Shown here in pieces: positions 48,815-57,245 of a DNA stretch of 64,000 nucleotides (positions are counted from its first letter, which is position 1; each line of letters begins with the position of its first letter). Origin of the DNA: DATJLY01 sp963729295 (GTDB lineage: Bacteria; Pseudomonadota; Alphaproteobacteria; ATCC43930; CGMCC-115725). A program made the position numbers and the translations under genes. The stretch lies in NCBI GenBank assembly GCA_963729295.1, contig CAVSNJ010000020.1, positions 124,001 through 188,000 on the forward strand, written 5' to 3'. The notes under the pieces are model-generated. The model was not told the origin of the DNA and ran no database searches. It was given only the letters and a program-made list of their open reading frames with translations.

Positions 48815-49840
48815 ATGCATGCAATGGTGCTGAAGCGCGGGGGCGCAGCACTGGAATGGACCGAGCTGCCGGATCGGCAGCCGGCGATGGGCCAGATCCG
48901 CTTGCACGTGACCGCCTGTGGCATTTGCCGAACCAATCTCCACGTCGTCGATGGAGAACTGCCTAATCCCAAACTCCCGATAATTCCCGGCCACGAGATT
49001 GTGGGAAGAATCGATGCGATCGGCCCAGGTGTCGATGGGCTGCGGCTTGGCGAGCGCGTCGGAATGCCCTGGCTGGCGCGGACGTGCGGCACATGCTCCT
49101 ATTGCGCGTCTGGCGCGGAAAATCTCTGCGACCATCCGCTCTTCACGGGTTATACGCGCGACGGAGGCTTTGCGAGCGCGACCATCGCCAATGCGCGTTA
49201 CGCTTTTCCTCTGGGCGAACAGGGTGAAGATGTCGCCTTGGCACCGCTGCTTTGTGCCGGCTTGATCGGCTGGCGCTCGCTGGCGATGGCGGGAACAGGC
49301 CTGAAGCTCGGCCTTTATGGGTTTGGTGCTGCCGCCCACATCATTGCACAGGTCGCCGTTTGGCAGGGACGATCCGTCTTCGCCTTCACCCAGCCCAGCG
49401 ACAAGGAGACCCAGTCCTTTGCACGCCGCCTGGGCGCCACATGGGCCGGCGGCTCCGACGAGATGCCCCCGGAGGCGCTCGATGCCGCCATTATTTATGC
49501 GCCGGTGGGCGCTCTCGTTCCGGCGGCGCTCAAGGCCGTGCGGAAGGGCGGACGCGTGGTGTGCGCGGGCATCCACATGAGCGACATTCCGAGCTTTCCC
49601 TATCGGCTCCTTTGGGACGAGCGACAAATCGTCTCGGTCGCGAATCTCACGCGTCAGGACGGGCTGGATTTTCTACAGCTAGCAAGGGAGATCGGCATCG
49701 TCACCGAGACAACGCACTATCCCTTAGTGAAGGCCAACGAGGCTCTCGCCGATCTGCGGGCCGGACGCTTCAATGGTGCTGCGGTATTGGTTCCGAAATA
49801 CCCGTCTCTCAACTCACCGGCCGACGCTAGCGAGGATTAA
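48815..49840 (+). CDS. zinc-dependent alcohol dehydrogenase (AdhA-like)
   Basis: A 341-residue medium-chain dehydrogenase. Catalytic zinc site CGICRTNLHVVDGELP and GHEIVG; structural zinc cysteines RTCGTCSYCASGAENLC. The Rossmann loop is GLYGFGAAAHIIAQ, and after it a small-residue end suits NAD(P). The PLLCAGLIGWRSL segment is typical of the group that reduces aldehydes. It is a second alcohol dehydrogenase of the island, different from the one at 41655. The C-terminus meets the APH/AAA kinase gene on the other strand. Confidence 0.92.
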   Translation: MHAMVLKRGGAALEWTELPDRQPAMGQIRLHVTACGICRTNLHVVDGELPNPKLPIIPGHEIVGRIDAIGPGVDGLRLGERVGMPWLARTCGTCSYCASGAENLCDHPLFTGYTRDGGFASATIANARYAFPLGEQGEDVALAPLLCAGLIGWRSLAMAGTGLKLGLYGFGAAAHIIAQVAVWQGRSVFAFTQPSDKETQSFARRLGATWAGGSDEMPPEALDAAIIYAPVGALVPAALKAVRKGGRVVCAGIHMSDIPSFPYRLLWDERQIVSVANLTRQDGLDFLQLAREIGIVTETTHYPLVKANEALADLRAGRFNGAAVLVPKYPSLNSPADASED

Positions 49841-51413
49841 GAAGCGATCGGGCAGTGGCTGTCAATGCTTCGATTGGCGCGGACGCATCGAAGCGACGCC
49901 ACTCGATCGGCCCCATATCGTCGCCCGCCTGCGCCATGACGACGGCAGCGGTCGCATCCGATATGTCGTTCTGGCGTCGCACAACCCTGCTGTTGCGAAT
50001 TTCGATGGGCGCATCAAGCCAAAGGCCGAGGAACGGGACGCGCATTCTTAGCGCCAGGTTCTCGATCTCTTTCCGTTCGGGCCATTTTCGATAGGTCGCG
50101 TCGACAATGACGGAACGGCCGCCTGCGAGAGCGGTCTCGGCAAGTGACCTCAGCTCATCATAGACCAGGGCGGTGGTGTCGAAACCGTATGCCTTGGCGG
50201 GCAGCCGTTCCGTAAGACCGACGTTAAACAACCGCTTGCGCTCGACGTCGCTGCGCACGTGAAGTGCGCCAGGCGCAGCCCCAAATGAGGGTGCAAGGCG
50301 AGCTGCCAACGTGCTTTTGCCCGTTCCGGAGAGGCCGCCGACCGCCACAAGACAGGGCGCAACAGGATCGAGAAAGCGCAGCGCGGCGCCGCAATAGGAT
50401 TGCGCTTCCGTTACGATGACAGATGCCGACGGATGTTGCCGGGCTTGAGCCGCCGCGACCTTCGCACGAATGGCCGCCCGTAGGCTCAGGAAGAAGGGCA
50501 TGAGCGCTAGTCCCTCGACCTCGCCATGCTCGTCCTCGCATGACCAGAGGTAATGATTCAGGAGTCCATTGGCGTCGCAATCGCGCTTGCGCGTGCACAA
50601 ATCCATTATGAGAAAACCCAAATCGTAGAGAATGTCGGTTGTTGCCAGCGCTTCATCGAATTCCAATGCATCGAACAGAACGGGTTTTCCAGCGATCAAC
50701 GCAATGTTGCGCGAGTGAAGATCGCCGTGACAGCGACGAACCTTGCCCCGGCCGCCGCGATAGAGCAGTTGGTCCTCCGCACCTTCGAGCGCTTCGGTCA
50801 ATTTTGACCGGAGCCGTTCCAGCAATGATGGCGAAACGATGCCCGCGCAGCGGCCGAGTTCGTCGATGGTCTCGACGACCACAGAACGCAACGAAATCGT
50901 GGCGAGACGTCCATCGGGTTGATGTGGCGCAAGCCGATGAGCGGTGACGATAGCCTGAGCCAGTTGCTCGACAAGTGCAGCGCCCAGCGGTCCTTTATCG
51001 GCAACATGATCGAGTGTCGCGTTCTCATCGAAGCGCCGCATATGGACCGCCCATTCCACGATCTCGCCATCGCCGCCAAGGTGGAGACGATCGCCCTGTT
51101 GCATAATAGCCACGACATCGAGATAGATCGCAGGCGCGATGAGACGATTGATGGCGAGCTCCGCCTCGCACGCAGCTTTGCGCTTCGCCAGACTTGAAAA
51201 ATCCATGTAAGCAAAGCGGATTGCCCGTTTTACCTTGTAAACGTTTCTGCCAGCGAGGAAGACAGCGGCGCCATGGGTATCGACCCGCTTTACCGGTTCA
51301 GAAAGCCCATGGGTCGCAGGATCGCCAAGAAAGGCGAACACTGCCGTTTGATCGGCGACGACGTGGCTGTTCGCTATCGAGAATGGGCCTCCCCCGGACT
51401 CACTTTCGGCCAT
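49827..51413 (-). CDS. aminoglycoside-phosphotransferase-like kinase fused to AAA/zeta-like P-loop domain
   Basis: A 528-residue two-domain protein. The N-terminal part is an APH-like kinase with CHGDLHSRNIALIAGKPVLFDALEFDEALATTDILYDLGFLIMDL, the catalytic loop and metal-binding Asp. The C-terminal part has a P-loop AVGGLSGTGKSTLAARLAP, then SDVERKRLFN and RSVIVDATYRKWPER, as in gluconate-kinase/zeta-toxin-like kinases. Such fused proteins are widespread in proteobacteria and their substrate is unknown. ATG 51413 was chosen. The gene lies 10 bp downstream of the E2-like gene. Confidence 0.85.
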   Translation of the reverse strand: MAESESGGGPFSIANSHVVADQTAVFAFLGDPATHGLSEPVKRVDTHGAAVFLAGRNVYKVKRAIRFAYMDFSSLAKRKAACEAELAINRLIAPAIYLDVVAIMQQGDRLHLGGDGEIVEWAVHMRRFDENATLDHVADKGPLGAALVEQLAQAIVTAHRLAPHQPDGRLATISLRSVVVETIDELGRCAGIVSPSLLERLRSKLTEALEGAEDQLLYRGGRGKVRRCHGDLHSRNIALIAGKPVLFDALEFDEALATTDILYDLGFLIMDLCTRKRDCDANGLLNHYLWSCEDEHGEVEGLALMPFFLSLRAAIRAKVAAAQARQHPSASVIVTEAQSYCGAALRFLDPVAPCLVAVGGLSGTGKSTLAARLAPSFGAAPGALHVRSDVERKRLFNVGLTERLPAKAYGFDTTALVYDELRSLAETALAGGRSVIVDATYRKWPERKEIENLALRMRVPFLGLWLDAPIEIRNSRVVRRQNDISDATAAVVMAQAGDDMGPIEWRRFDASAPIEALTATARSLLNPR

Positions 51414-51423
51414 CACGATTCGT

Positions 51424-52038
51424 TCATCTGTCGAGCGATTGGCGTGCCGGCGAATATAAGCCGCGGCCGAGCGGCAGCTCCTGGAGCGCGAGATCCGCTT
51501 TAATCGCACCGAGAAAGCGCGTAGCGCCGAGGAGACCGGTGGCGCGCGTGTCGTACGTGAGAGTCAGAGGCAGCCTGTGACGGACGATAGTGCGGCCGTC
51601 CTGCTGCACGGATTCCGGCTGGACTCGCCCGGCCACAACCACCGCCACTTGGGGCGGGACAACCGGCAGGCTGGCGTAGCGGCATGGACCGCGGCCGAAA
51701 TTCACCAGCGTGACGCTCGGACAGGGAAAATTATTCTCGATCACCGTGCGCAGGGCGTTGAGGCGCCTTCGGATTTCCGTGGTCGGCGCATGTCGCAAAT
51801 CGGCCAGCACCGGAACCCTCACACCCTCTTCGGTCTCGATGGCAATCCCGAGATCGACGGTTGGCAGCGGCTCGAACCGCTGCCGGTCCAAGTCATAGCG
51901 CACGTTGAGTGCCGGTACCGCGACGCAAGCAGCGGCGATGGCGGCCACGAGCCGTCCGGTGATATCGGCGTCCTCGGCCCACCAGGACTCGATATCGGCA
52001 TCGTCCATCAGGGAGGTGGTTTGGGTCATCTCTGTCAT
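51424..52038 (-). CDS. truncated 2-oxoacid dehydrogenase E2-like acyltransferase
   Basis: A 204-residue stand-alone copy of the E2 catalytic core. VDLGIAIETEEGVRVPVLADLR, VTLVNFGRGPCRYASLPVVPPQVAVVVAGR and HRLPLTLTYDTRATGLLGATRFL follow the E2 order. There is no lipoyl domain or E1-binding domain. The catalytic HxxxDG is lost: the normal YDHR reads YDTR and the Asp-Gly is missing. It therefore should not transfer acetyl from lipoyl groups. A structural or regulatory use is possible. ATG 52038 is preferred; a TTG at 52059 would add seven residues. Tandem FixK-type boxes lie upstream. Confidence 0.75.
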   Translation of the reverse strand: MTEMTQTTSLMDDADIESWWAEDADITGRLVAAIAAACVAVPALNVRYDLDRQRFEPLPTVDLGIAIETEEGVRVPVLADLRHAPTTEIRRRLNALRTVIENNFPCPSVTLVNFGRGPCRYASLPVVPPQVAVVVAGRVQPESVQQDGRTIVRHRLPLTLTYDTRATGLLGATRFLGAIKADLALQELPLGRGLYSPARQSLDR

Positions 52039-52073
52039 GCGCCTAAGAAACGCACGCAAGGGCGGTCCGGGCC

Positions 52074-52087
52074 TTGATCTGGCGCAA
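52074..52087. promoter_or_regulatory. FixK/FNR-type box, first of a tandem pair
   Basis: TTGATCTGGCGCAA: left half perfect, right half CGCAA. It lies in the divergent region between the E2-like gene and ftsH, 36 bp before the former. Confidence 0.5.
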
Positions 52088-52088
52088 G

Positions 52089-52102
52089 GTGATACAGATC
52101 AA
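52089..52102. promoter_or_regulatory. FixK/FNR-type box, second of a tandem pair
   Basis: GTGATACAGATCAA: right half perfect, left half one change. It is 57 bp before the ftsH ATG and one base after the first box. Confidence 0.58.
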
Positions 52103-52159
52103 GGCAGCGCGCGCCGCGAACGCCGATCCTGCTGACGGCGAAATTCCGGAGTGGCGGCG

Positions 52160-54007
52160 ATGAAGCGGGAAACGGCTTTTCACATCTGGTACGTGGTCGC
52201 CGCGATCCTGGGCGTGCTGTTGCTGCAGTACTTTCTGATCACCGCCCAAGAGGCCGAGCCCATCCCCTACAGCGAATTCGAGTCCGATCTGCAGGGTGGC
52301 AAGATCGCACAGGTCACCGTCTCCGACCATTATCTTTCCGGCAAGTTCAAACAGCCCCTCGAGAATGGCAAGACCGAGTTTACGACCGACCGCGTCGATC
52401 CCGCATTCGCCGCCGAGCTTTCGAAATATGGCGTGACGGTGGAGGGTACCCCGGATACGAGCGCCCTTACCAACATCATGTCCTGGATCCTGCCAACCTT
52501 GTTCTTCGTCGCGGTCTGGGTGTTCGTTATTCGACGGATGGGGGCCGGCGGCGGCGTGGGAGGGGGCCTCATGTCGGTCGGCAAGAGCCGCGCCAAGGTC
52601 TATGTCGAAACCGATACCAAGGTCACCTTCGCGGACGTTGCAGGAGTCGACGAGGCCAAAGAGGAACTGAAGGAGATCGTCGACTTTCTCAAGAACCCTC
52701 AGGAATACGGACGCCTGGGTGCGCACGTGCCAAAGGGCGTGCTCCTGGTCGGCCCGCCGGGCACCGGCAAGACATTGCTGGCGCGCGCGCTCGCCGGCGA
52801 GGCGGGAGTACCGTTCTTCTCGATCAACGGCTCGGAATTCGTCGAGATGTTCGTAGGCGTAGGTGCTGCGCGGGTCCGTGACCTGTTCGAGCAGGCGCGC
52901 GAGAAGGCACCAGCGATCATCTTCATCGACGAGCTCGATGCGTTGGGACGTGCGCGTGGCGCCTTCCCTGGGATCGGCGGCCACGACGAGAAGGAACAGA
53001 CGCTCAACCAGCTTCTGTCGGAGCTCGATGGCTTCAACTCGCGGCGCGGCCTAGTTCTGGTCGCGGCGACCAACCGGCCGGAAATTCTCGATCCCGCGCT
53101 GATGCGGGCCGGCCGCTTCGATCGCCAGGTGCTGGTGGACCGCCCCGACCGACCCGGCCGCGTACAGATCGTTGCCATCTACCTGAAACGGATCGACGCC
53201 GCCGCTGACGTTTCGGCCGAAGCGGTCGCCGCCTTGACGCCCGGCTTCACCGGTGCCGACCTCGCCAATCTCGTCAACGAGGCGGCACTGGTGGCCACGC
53301 GGGAAAAGGCCTCCAAGGTCACGATGGCGCACTTCACGGCGGCGGTCGAACGCATCGTCGCGGGCCTCGAGAAGCGCAACCGCGTCCTTAATCCGCACGA
53401 GCGCGAGACGGTAGCCTTCCACGAGATGGGGCACGCATTGGTGGCGATGTCGCTTCCCGGCACCGACGCGGTACACAAGGTCTCGATCATCCCGCGCGGG
53501 GTCGGCGCCTTGGGCTATACGATCCAGCGGCCGACGGAGGACCGCTACCTGATGACACGCGGCGAACTCGGCAACAAGATGGCGGTCCTTCTGGGCGGAC
53601 GCGCGGCCGAGCGTCTCGTCTTCGGTGAAATCTCCACTGGTGCCGCCGACGATCTCGCCAAGGTGACTGATATCGCGCAGTCCATGGTGATGCAGTACGG
53701 GATGGAGGAAAGTCTCGGCAACGTTGTCTTCGAACGTCGCTCGCCGTTTCTTGGCACGCCACAGGAAATCGGCCGCGAGCGCGGCTTCAGCGAAGAGACG
53801 GCACGGGTGATCGATGCAGCGGTTGAGCGCCTCACCAAGGAGGCATTCGACAAGGCGACGGCGATCCTCGAGCGGCGGCGCGGGCTATTGGAACGCGGAG
53901 CGCGGCTTCTGCTTGAGCACGAGACCCTCAACGAACGCGACCTCGGTACGCTTGCGGCTCCCGAACCCGCCGTCTCCGCTGCCGCAAAAGTTTCGACACC
54001 GGCCTGA
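52160..54007 (+). CDS. ftsH: FtsH-type membrane AAA zinc protease
   Basis: A 615-residue ATP-dependent membrane protease. Two membrane helices (about residues 9-28 and 108-126) flank a small periplasmic domain. Walker A is GPPGTGKT (198-205), Walker B IIFIDELDALG, the SRH is LMRAGRFDRQVLVDRPD, and the zinc motif is FHEMGHALVAM (near 421). The acidic tail of housekeeping FtsH is short. It looks like the second FtsH found in stress-tolerance islands rather than the essential copy. ATG 52160 was chosen over GTG 52151 for its spacing from CGGAG. Two FixK-type boxes lie upstream. Confidence 0.93.
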   Translation: MKRETAFHIWYVVAAILGVLLLQYFLITAQEAEPIPYSEFESDLQGGKIAQVTVSDHYLSGKFKQPLENGKTEFTTDRVDPAFAAELSKYGVTVEGTPDTSALTNIMSWILPTLFFVAVWVFVIRRMGAGGGVGGGLMSVGKSRAKVYVETDTKVTFADVAGVDEAKEELKEIVDFLKNPQEYGRLGAHVPKGVLLVGPPGTGKTLLARALAGEAGVPFFSINGSEFVEMFVGVGAARVRDLFEQAREKAPAIIFIDELDALGRARGAFPGIGGHDEKEQTLNQLLSELDGFNSRRGLVLVAATNRPEILDPALMRAGRFDRQVLVDRPDRPGRVQIVAIYLKRIDAAADVSAEAVAALTPGFTGADLANLVNEAALVATREKASKVTMAHFTAAVERIVAGLEKRNRVLNPHERETVAFHEMGHALVAMSLPGTDAVHKVSIIPRGVGALGYTIQRPTEDRYLMTRGELGNKMAVLLGGRAAERLVFGEISTGAADDLAKVTDIAQSMVMQYGMEESLGNVVFERRSPFLGTPQEIGRERGFSEETARVIDAAVERLTKEAFDKATAILERRRGLLERGARLLLEHETLNERDLGTLAAPEPAVSAAAKVSTPA

Positions 54008-54017
54008 TCTGGATCAA
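54004..54017. promoter_or_regulatory. FixK/FNR-type box before LOG-family gene
   Basis: CTGATCTGGATCAA: one change from the perfect TTGATCTGGATCAA. It overlaps the ftsH stop and lies about 150 bp before the LOG gene, with two hairpins between. Confidence 0.6.
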
Positions 54018-54073
54018 GAGGGTGCGGCCGGCAGCTGCTACAAAGTGACTGTCGTGTAACGACACATACCTGC

Positions 54074-54139
54074 GAGGCCCCGTCTCCCCCCAACGGGACC
54101 TCCTTTCCGAGGCCCCGCCATCCCCCCTGGCGGGGCCTC
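54074..54139 (+). terminator. tandem GC-rich hairpins after ftsH
   Basis: The first hairpin is GAGGCCCCGT (54074-54083) against ACGGGACCTC (54093-54102) with one mismatch. The second is GAGGCCCCGCCA (54109-54120) against TGGCGGGGCCTC (54128-54139), a perfect 12-bp stem. The T-run after it is weak (CTCTATTT). The arms of the two share GAGGCCCCG, so alternative pairing is possible. It is probably the ftsH terminator. Confidence 0.7.
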
Positions 54140-54165
54140 CCTCTATTTCGCATAGTGAGTCCGGT

Positions 54166-54972
54166 ATGACCGACAACACGCCGCAAAAGGCGTCGCCAAG
54201 CTATACTCTGCCAGTAGCGGATACCGCCTTCCTGCTGCGCGACGAGATGCGGGACATCCGCTTCGCGCTCGAATATGCGAAGGCCGAGCTGCTGTTGCGC
54301 GACTGGGGCATCCGCTCGACAATCGTCGTGTTCGGCAGCGCCCGCACCCCATCGCCGGAGGCGATTGCGGCAGCAGAGAAAACCAATGCCGATCCCGCTC
54401 AGGTCGAACGACTCAAGGCGCGCGCCGCCCATTACGAAGCGGCCCGCGCCTTCGGCCGGATCGCGTCGCAACGCGGCGGCGCGTTCGCGCCACACCACCG
54501 CTGGCGCGACAACGTGGTCGCGACCGGCGGCGGTCCGGGCATCATGGAGGCGGCGAACCGTGGCGCCTTCGAATGCGGGGCGCCCAGCATCGGCTTCAAC
54601 ATCACGCTGCCGTCCGAACAAGAGCCGAATCCCTATACGACGCCGGAGCTCACCTTCCAATTCCACTATTTCGCCATGCGTAAGATGCATCTTGCCATGC
54701 GCGCCAACGCACTCGTCGTTTTTCCTGGCGGCTTCGGGACACTGGATGAGCTGTTCGAAATCCTCAATCTCGTCGAGACCGGCAAGGCGCCGAAGGTGCC
54801 GATCGTGCTCTTCGGCAAGAGCTATTGGCAGAGGGTCGTGAATTTTCCGGCCCTTGTCGACGAGGGGATGATCGGCGCCGACGACTGCGCTCTCTTCGAT
54901 TATGCCGACAGCGCGGAAGAGGCGTGGGACACGCTGGCAACGCGCGGCCTCACCGCCCACAGCCGCGACTGA
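54166..54972 (+). CDS. LOG-family (TIGR00730) nucleotide 5'-monophosphate phosphoribohydrolase
   Basis: A 268-residue Rossmann-like protein. It has IVVFGSARTPSPEA near residue 47, ATGGGPGIMEAANRGAFECGAPSIGFNI, and the family signature FPGGFGTLDELFE near residue 185. Members split nucleoside 5'-monophosphates into base and ribose 5-phosphate (LOG, PpnN). The roughly 40-residue N-terminal extension and the insertion between the first strand and the PGG motif fit the longer proteobacterial group. It may lower nucleotide pools during stress. The next genes converge. Confidence 0.9.
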   Translation: MTDNTPQKASPSYTLPVADTAFLLRDEMRDIRFALEYAKAELLLRDWGIRSTIVVFGSARTPSPEAIAAAEKTNADPAQVERLKARAAHYEAARAFGRIASQRGGAFAPHHRWRDNVVATGGGPGIMEAANRGAFECGAPSIGFNITLPSEQEPNPYTTPELTFQFHYFAMRKMHLAMRANALVVFPGGFGTLDELFEILNLVETGKAPKVPIVLFGKSYWQRVVNFPALVDEGMIGADDCALFDYADSAEEAWDTLATRGLTAHSRD

Positions 54973-54975
54973 GTG

Positions 54976-56103
54976 CTAATCGAGCGATTTGCGGAAGCGC
55001 AGGATGCTGAGCGCGAGAAGAGCCACACCCAAGGCCGCCATGCTCGACATCTCCGGCCAAAGGTCGGCGAGTCCCACGCCCTTCAAAAAAGTCGCGCGAA
55101 TCACAACGAGGTAATAGCGGAGCGGATCGAGCCAGGTGACCCATTGCAGCGCGATCGGCATGCTCGAAATGGGAAACGCGAATCCTGACAGGATGAACAT
55201 CGGATTGAGGATGAAGAAATTCGATGCGAAGGCTTGCTGCTGCGTGCGGCAGAGGGTGGAGATGAGCAAGCCCAGGGCCAACGCGCATAGGAGGAAGAGC
55301 GTTGTACCGAGCAGTAGGACGAACGGATTGCCAGTGAACGGCACGTCGAACCACAGTATGCCCGACCCGGCGATGAGACCAACGATGCCGAGCCCCACGA
55401 GGAAGAATGGCACGGTTTTGCCGAGGATGAATTCGCTCGACCGAATTGGCGTCACCATGATCTGTTCGAGCGTCCCCATCTCGCGCTCGCGCACGACCGC
55501 GAACGCGCAGAGATTGACCACCATGACGAGCGTTATCGTTCCAATGACGCCCGGAACGAAGAACCAGCGGCTGCTGAGGTCGGGATTGAACCACGGCCGC
55601 GCCTCGAGGGCGACCGTCATGGGCCGGACCGCCGCGCCGCTCCGCGCCATCGCGGCCCGCGCGTGATCGGCCGAGAACTGGCCTGCGATAGTCCCGACAT
55701 ATCCAAGCGCGACGAGCGCGGTGTTGGAATTGGTTCCGTCCACGATGACCTCGACGGGCGCGCTTTCGCCCTTGGTCAGGGCCTTGCCAAACCCCGCATG
55801 GATCACGAGTGCCAAAGGTACGTCGCCGCGGTCGATCGCGCCCGCGATGGCGTTCTCCCGCCCCTCGATCCGTTTCAGCTGGAAGTACGGGCTGAAGGTG
55901 AAGTTGGAGACGAGCTCGCGGCTCTCCGCGCTGTGGTCGAAATCGAGCACTGCCAACTGGACGTGGAAAATCTCGAACGTTGCGGCATAGCCGAAGATCA
56001 ACATCTGCAGGATCGGCGGCACGATGAGGCGAAAGCGCCCCCATTTGTCGCGCCACAGCTCGATAAACTCCTTCAGGGCGATGTTGAAGATGCGCTCGAA
56101 CAT
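54976..56103 (-). CDS. ABC-2 type permease (YbhR/YhhJ-like)
   Basis: A 375-residue permease with an N-terminal anchor, a periplasmic loop of about 150 residues and five C-terminal helices. Signatures are RPWFNPDLSSRWFFVPGVIGTI, VREREMGTLEQIMVTPI and FILNPMFILSGFAFPISSMP. It is the last gene of a five-gene exporter (adaptor, two ATPases, two permeases) resembling E. coli YbhGFSR. Start ATG 56103. Confidence 0.92.
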   Translation of the reverse strand: MFERIFNIALKEFIELWRDKWGRFRLIVPPILQMLIFGYAATFEIFHVQLAVLDFDHSAESRELVSNFTFSPYFQLKRIEGRENAIAGAIDRGDVPLALVIHAGFGKALTKGESAPVEVIVDGTNSNTALVALGYVGTIAGQFSADHARAAMARSGAAVRPMTVALEARPWFNPDLSSRWFFVPGVIGTITLVMVVNLCAFAVVREREMGTLEQIMVTPIRSSEFILGKTVPFFLVGLGIVGLIAGSGILWFDVPFTGNPFVLLLGTTLFLLCALALGLLISTLCRTQQQAFASNFFILNPMFILSGFAFPISSMPIALQWVTWLDPLRYYLVVIRATFLKGVGLADLWPEMSSMAALGVALLALSILRFRKSLD

Positions 56104-56108
56104 GACGG

Positions 56109-57245
56109 TCAATCGACGGTTTTGCGAAAGGCGCGTGCGGCCAGCGCCGCGATAACGCACGCCCAGAGCCCGAGCGCCAGAAGCGGCGCAACGAGATCGA
56201 GCAGGCCTGAGCCCTTGAGGAACAATGCTTTGAGGATGGTCACGTAATAGCGGGCAAAGATGGCGTAGGTCAGACCCTGGATCGGCGCCGGCATCTGGTC
56301 GATCGGAAACGACATGCCGGAAAGCATCGTGGTCGGCAGCATGGTGACGAGCAGCGCGATCTGGCTCGCCCCGATCTGGCTTCTGATGCCGACCGAAATG
56401 AGGTAGCCGATGCCGAGCACGACCAGGAGGAAGAGCGACGTGGCCACGAAGAGCGCGAAGACGGTGCCGCGAAACGGCACGCCGAACCAGAGCACCGCGA
56501 TCGCCAGGCAGAAGGCGGCGTCGAGCAGGCCTATGAGGAAATAGGGGCCGAGCTTTCCAAACATCAATTCCATCGGGGTAACCGGGGTCGAGACGAGCAG
56601 CTCCATCGTCCCGCGCTCCCACTCCCGCGCGATCGTGAGTGAGGTGAGCTGCGCTCCGATCAACGCCATGATGAGCGCGACGGCGCCCGGAATGATGAAG
56701 TTGCGGCTTTCGAGATCCTCGTTGAACCAGACGCGCGACTGCACCGCGATGCCGCGCGGCACGCGCGCCGCGGGCACGTGCCGTTCATCCCAGCGCAGCG
56801 CGGCATCGCCCTCGAATCCCGAGACCACGGCCTGGGCATAGCCCATGGCAAGTGTGGCTGTGTTCTCGTCGGTGCCGTCGAGAACCGCCTGGACCGAACT
56901 CGACCCCGAATCGGCGAGACGTTGCGCAAAATCGTTGGGCACCACAATCGCCATGCTGCAGTCGCCGCGGTCGACGGCGGCTTTGACGGCTTCATAGGAT
57001 TGCAGGACTCTGGCGATCTCGAAATAGATCGAAGCCTGAAACCGCTTCAGGAGCGCTTGGCTTTGCTGCGAGCCCTCGCGGTCGAAGACGCAGATCGGAA
57101 GGTGCTTCACGTCAAGGCTCATGCCGTATCCCAAGAGCGCCATTTGCAGAAACGGCATGAGCAGCGCCATCATCAGGCTGCGCGGATCGCGGATGATTTG
57201 CAGCACTTCCTTGCGCGCGATGGCGTGGATGCGGCGCAGCTTCAT
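56109..57245 (-). CDS. ABC-2 type permease (YbhS-like)
   Basis: A 378-residue permease paralogous to the neighbour at 54976. It shows KEVLQIIRDPRSLMMALLMPFLQM at the start, RVWFNEDLESRNFIIPGAVALIMALI, AREWERGTMELLVSTPVTPMELM and LPTTMLSGMSFPIDQMP. The two permeases probably form a heterodimer. Start ATG 57245 overlaps the stop of the upstream ATPase gene by four bases. Confidence 0.92.
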   Translation of the reverse strand: MKLRRIHAIARKEVLQIIRDPRSLMMALLMPFLQMALLGYGMSLDVKHLPICVFDREGSQQSQALLKRFQASIYFEIARVLQSYEAVKAAVDRGDCSMAIVVPNDFAQRLADSGSSSVQAVLDGTDENTATLAMGYAQAVVSGFEGDAALRWDERHVPAARVPRGIAVQSRVWFNEDLESRNFIIPGAVALIMALIGAQLTSLTIAREWERGTMELLVSTPVTPMELMFGKLGPYFLIGLLDAAFCLAIAVLWFGVPFRGTVFALFVATSLFLLVVLGIGYLISVGIRSQIGASQIALLVTMLPTTMLSGMSFPIDQMPAPIQGLTYAIFARYYVTILKALFLKGSGLLDLVAPLLALGLWACVIAALAARAFRKTVD

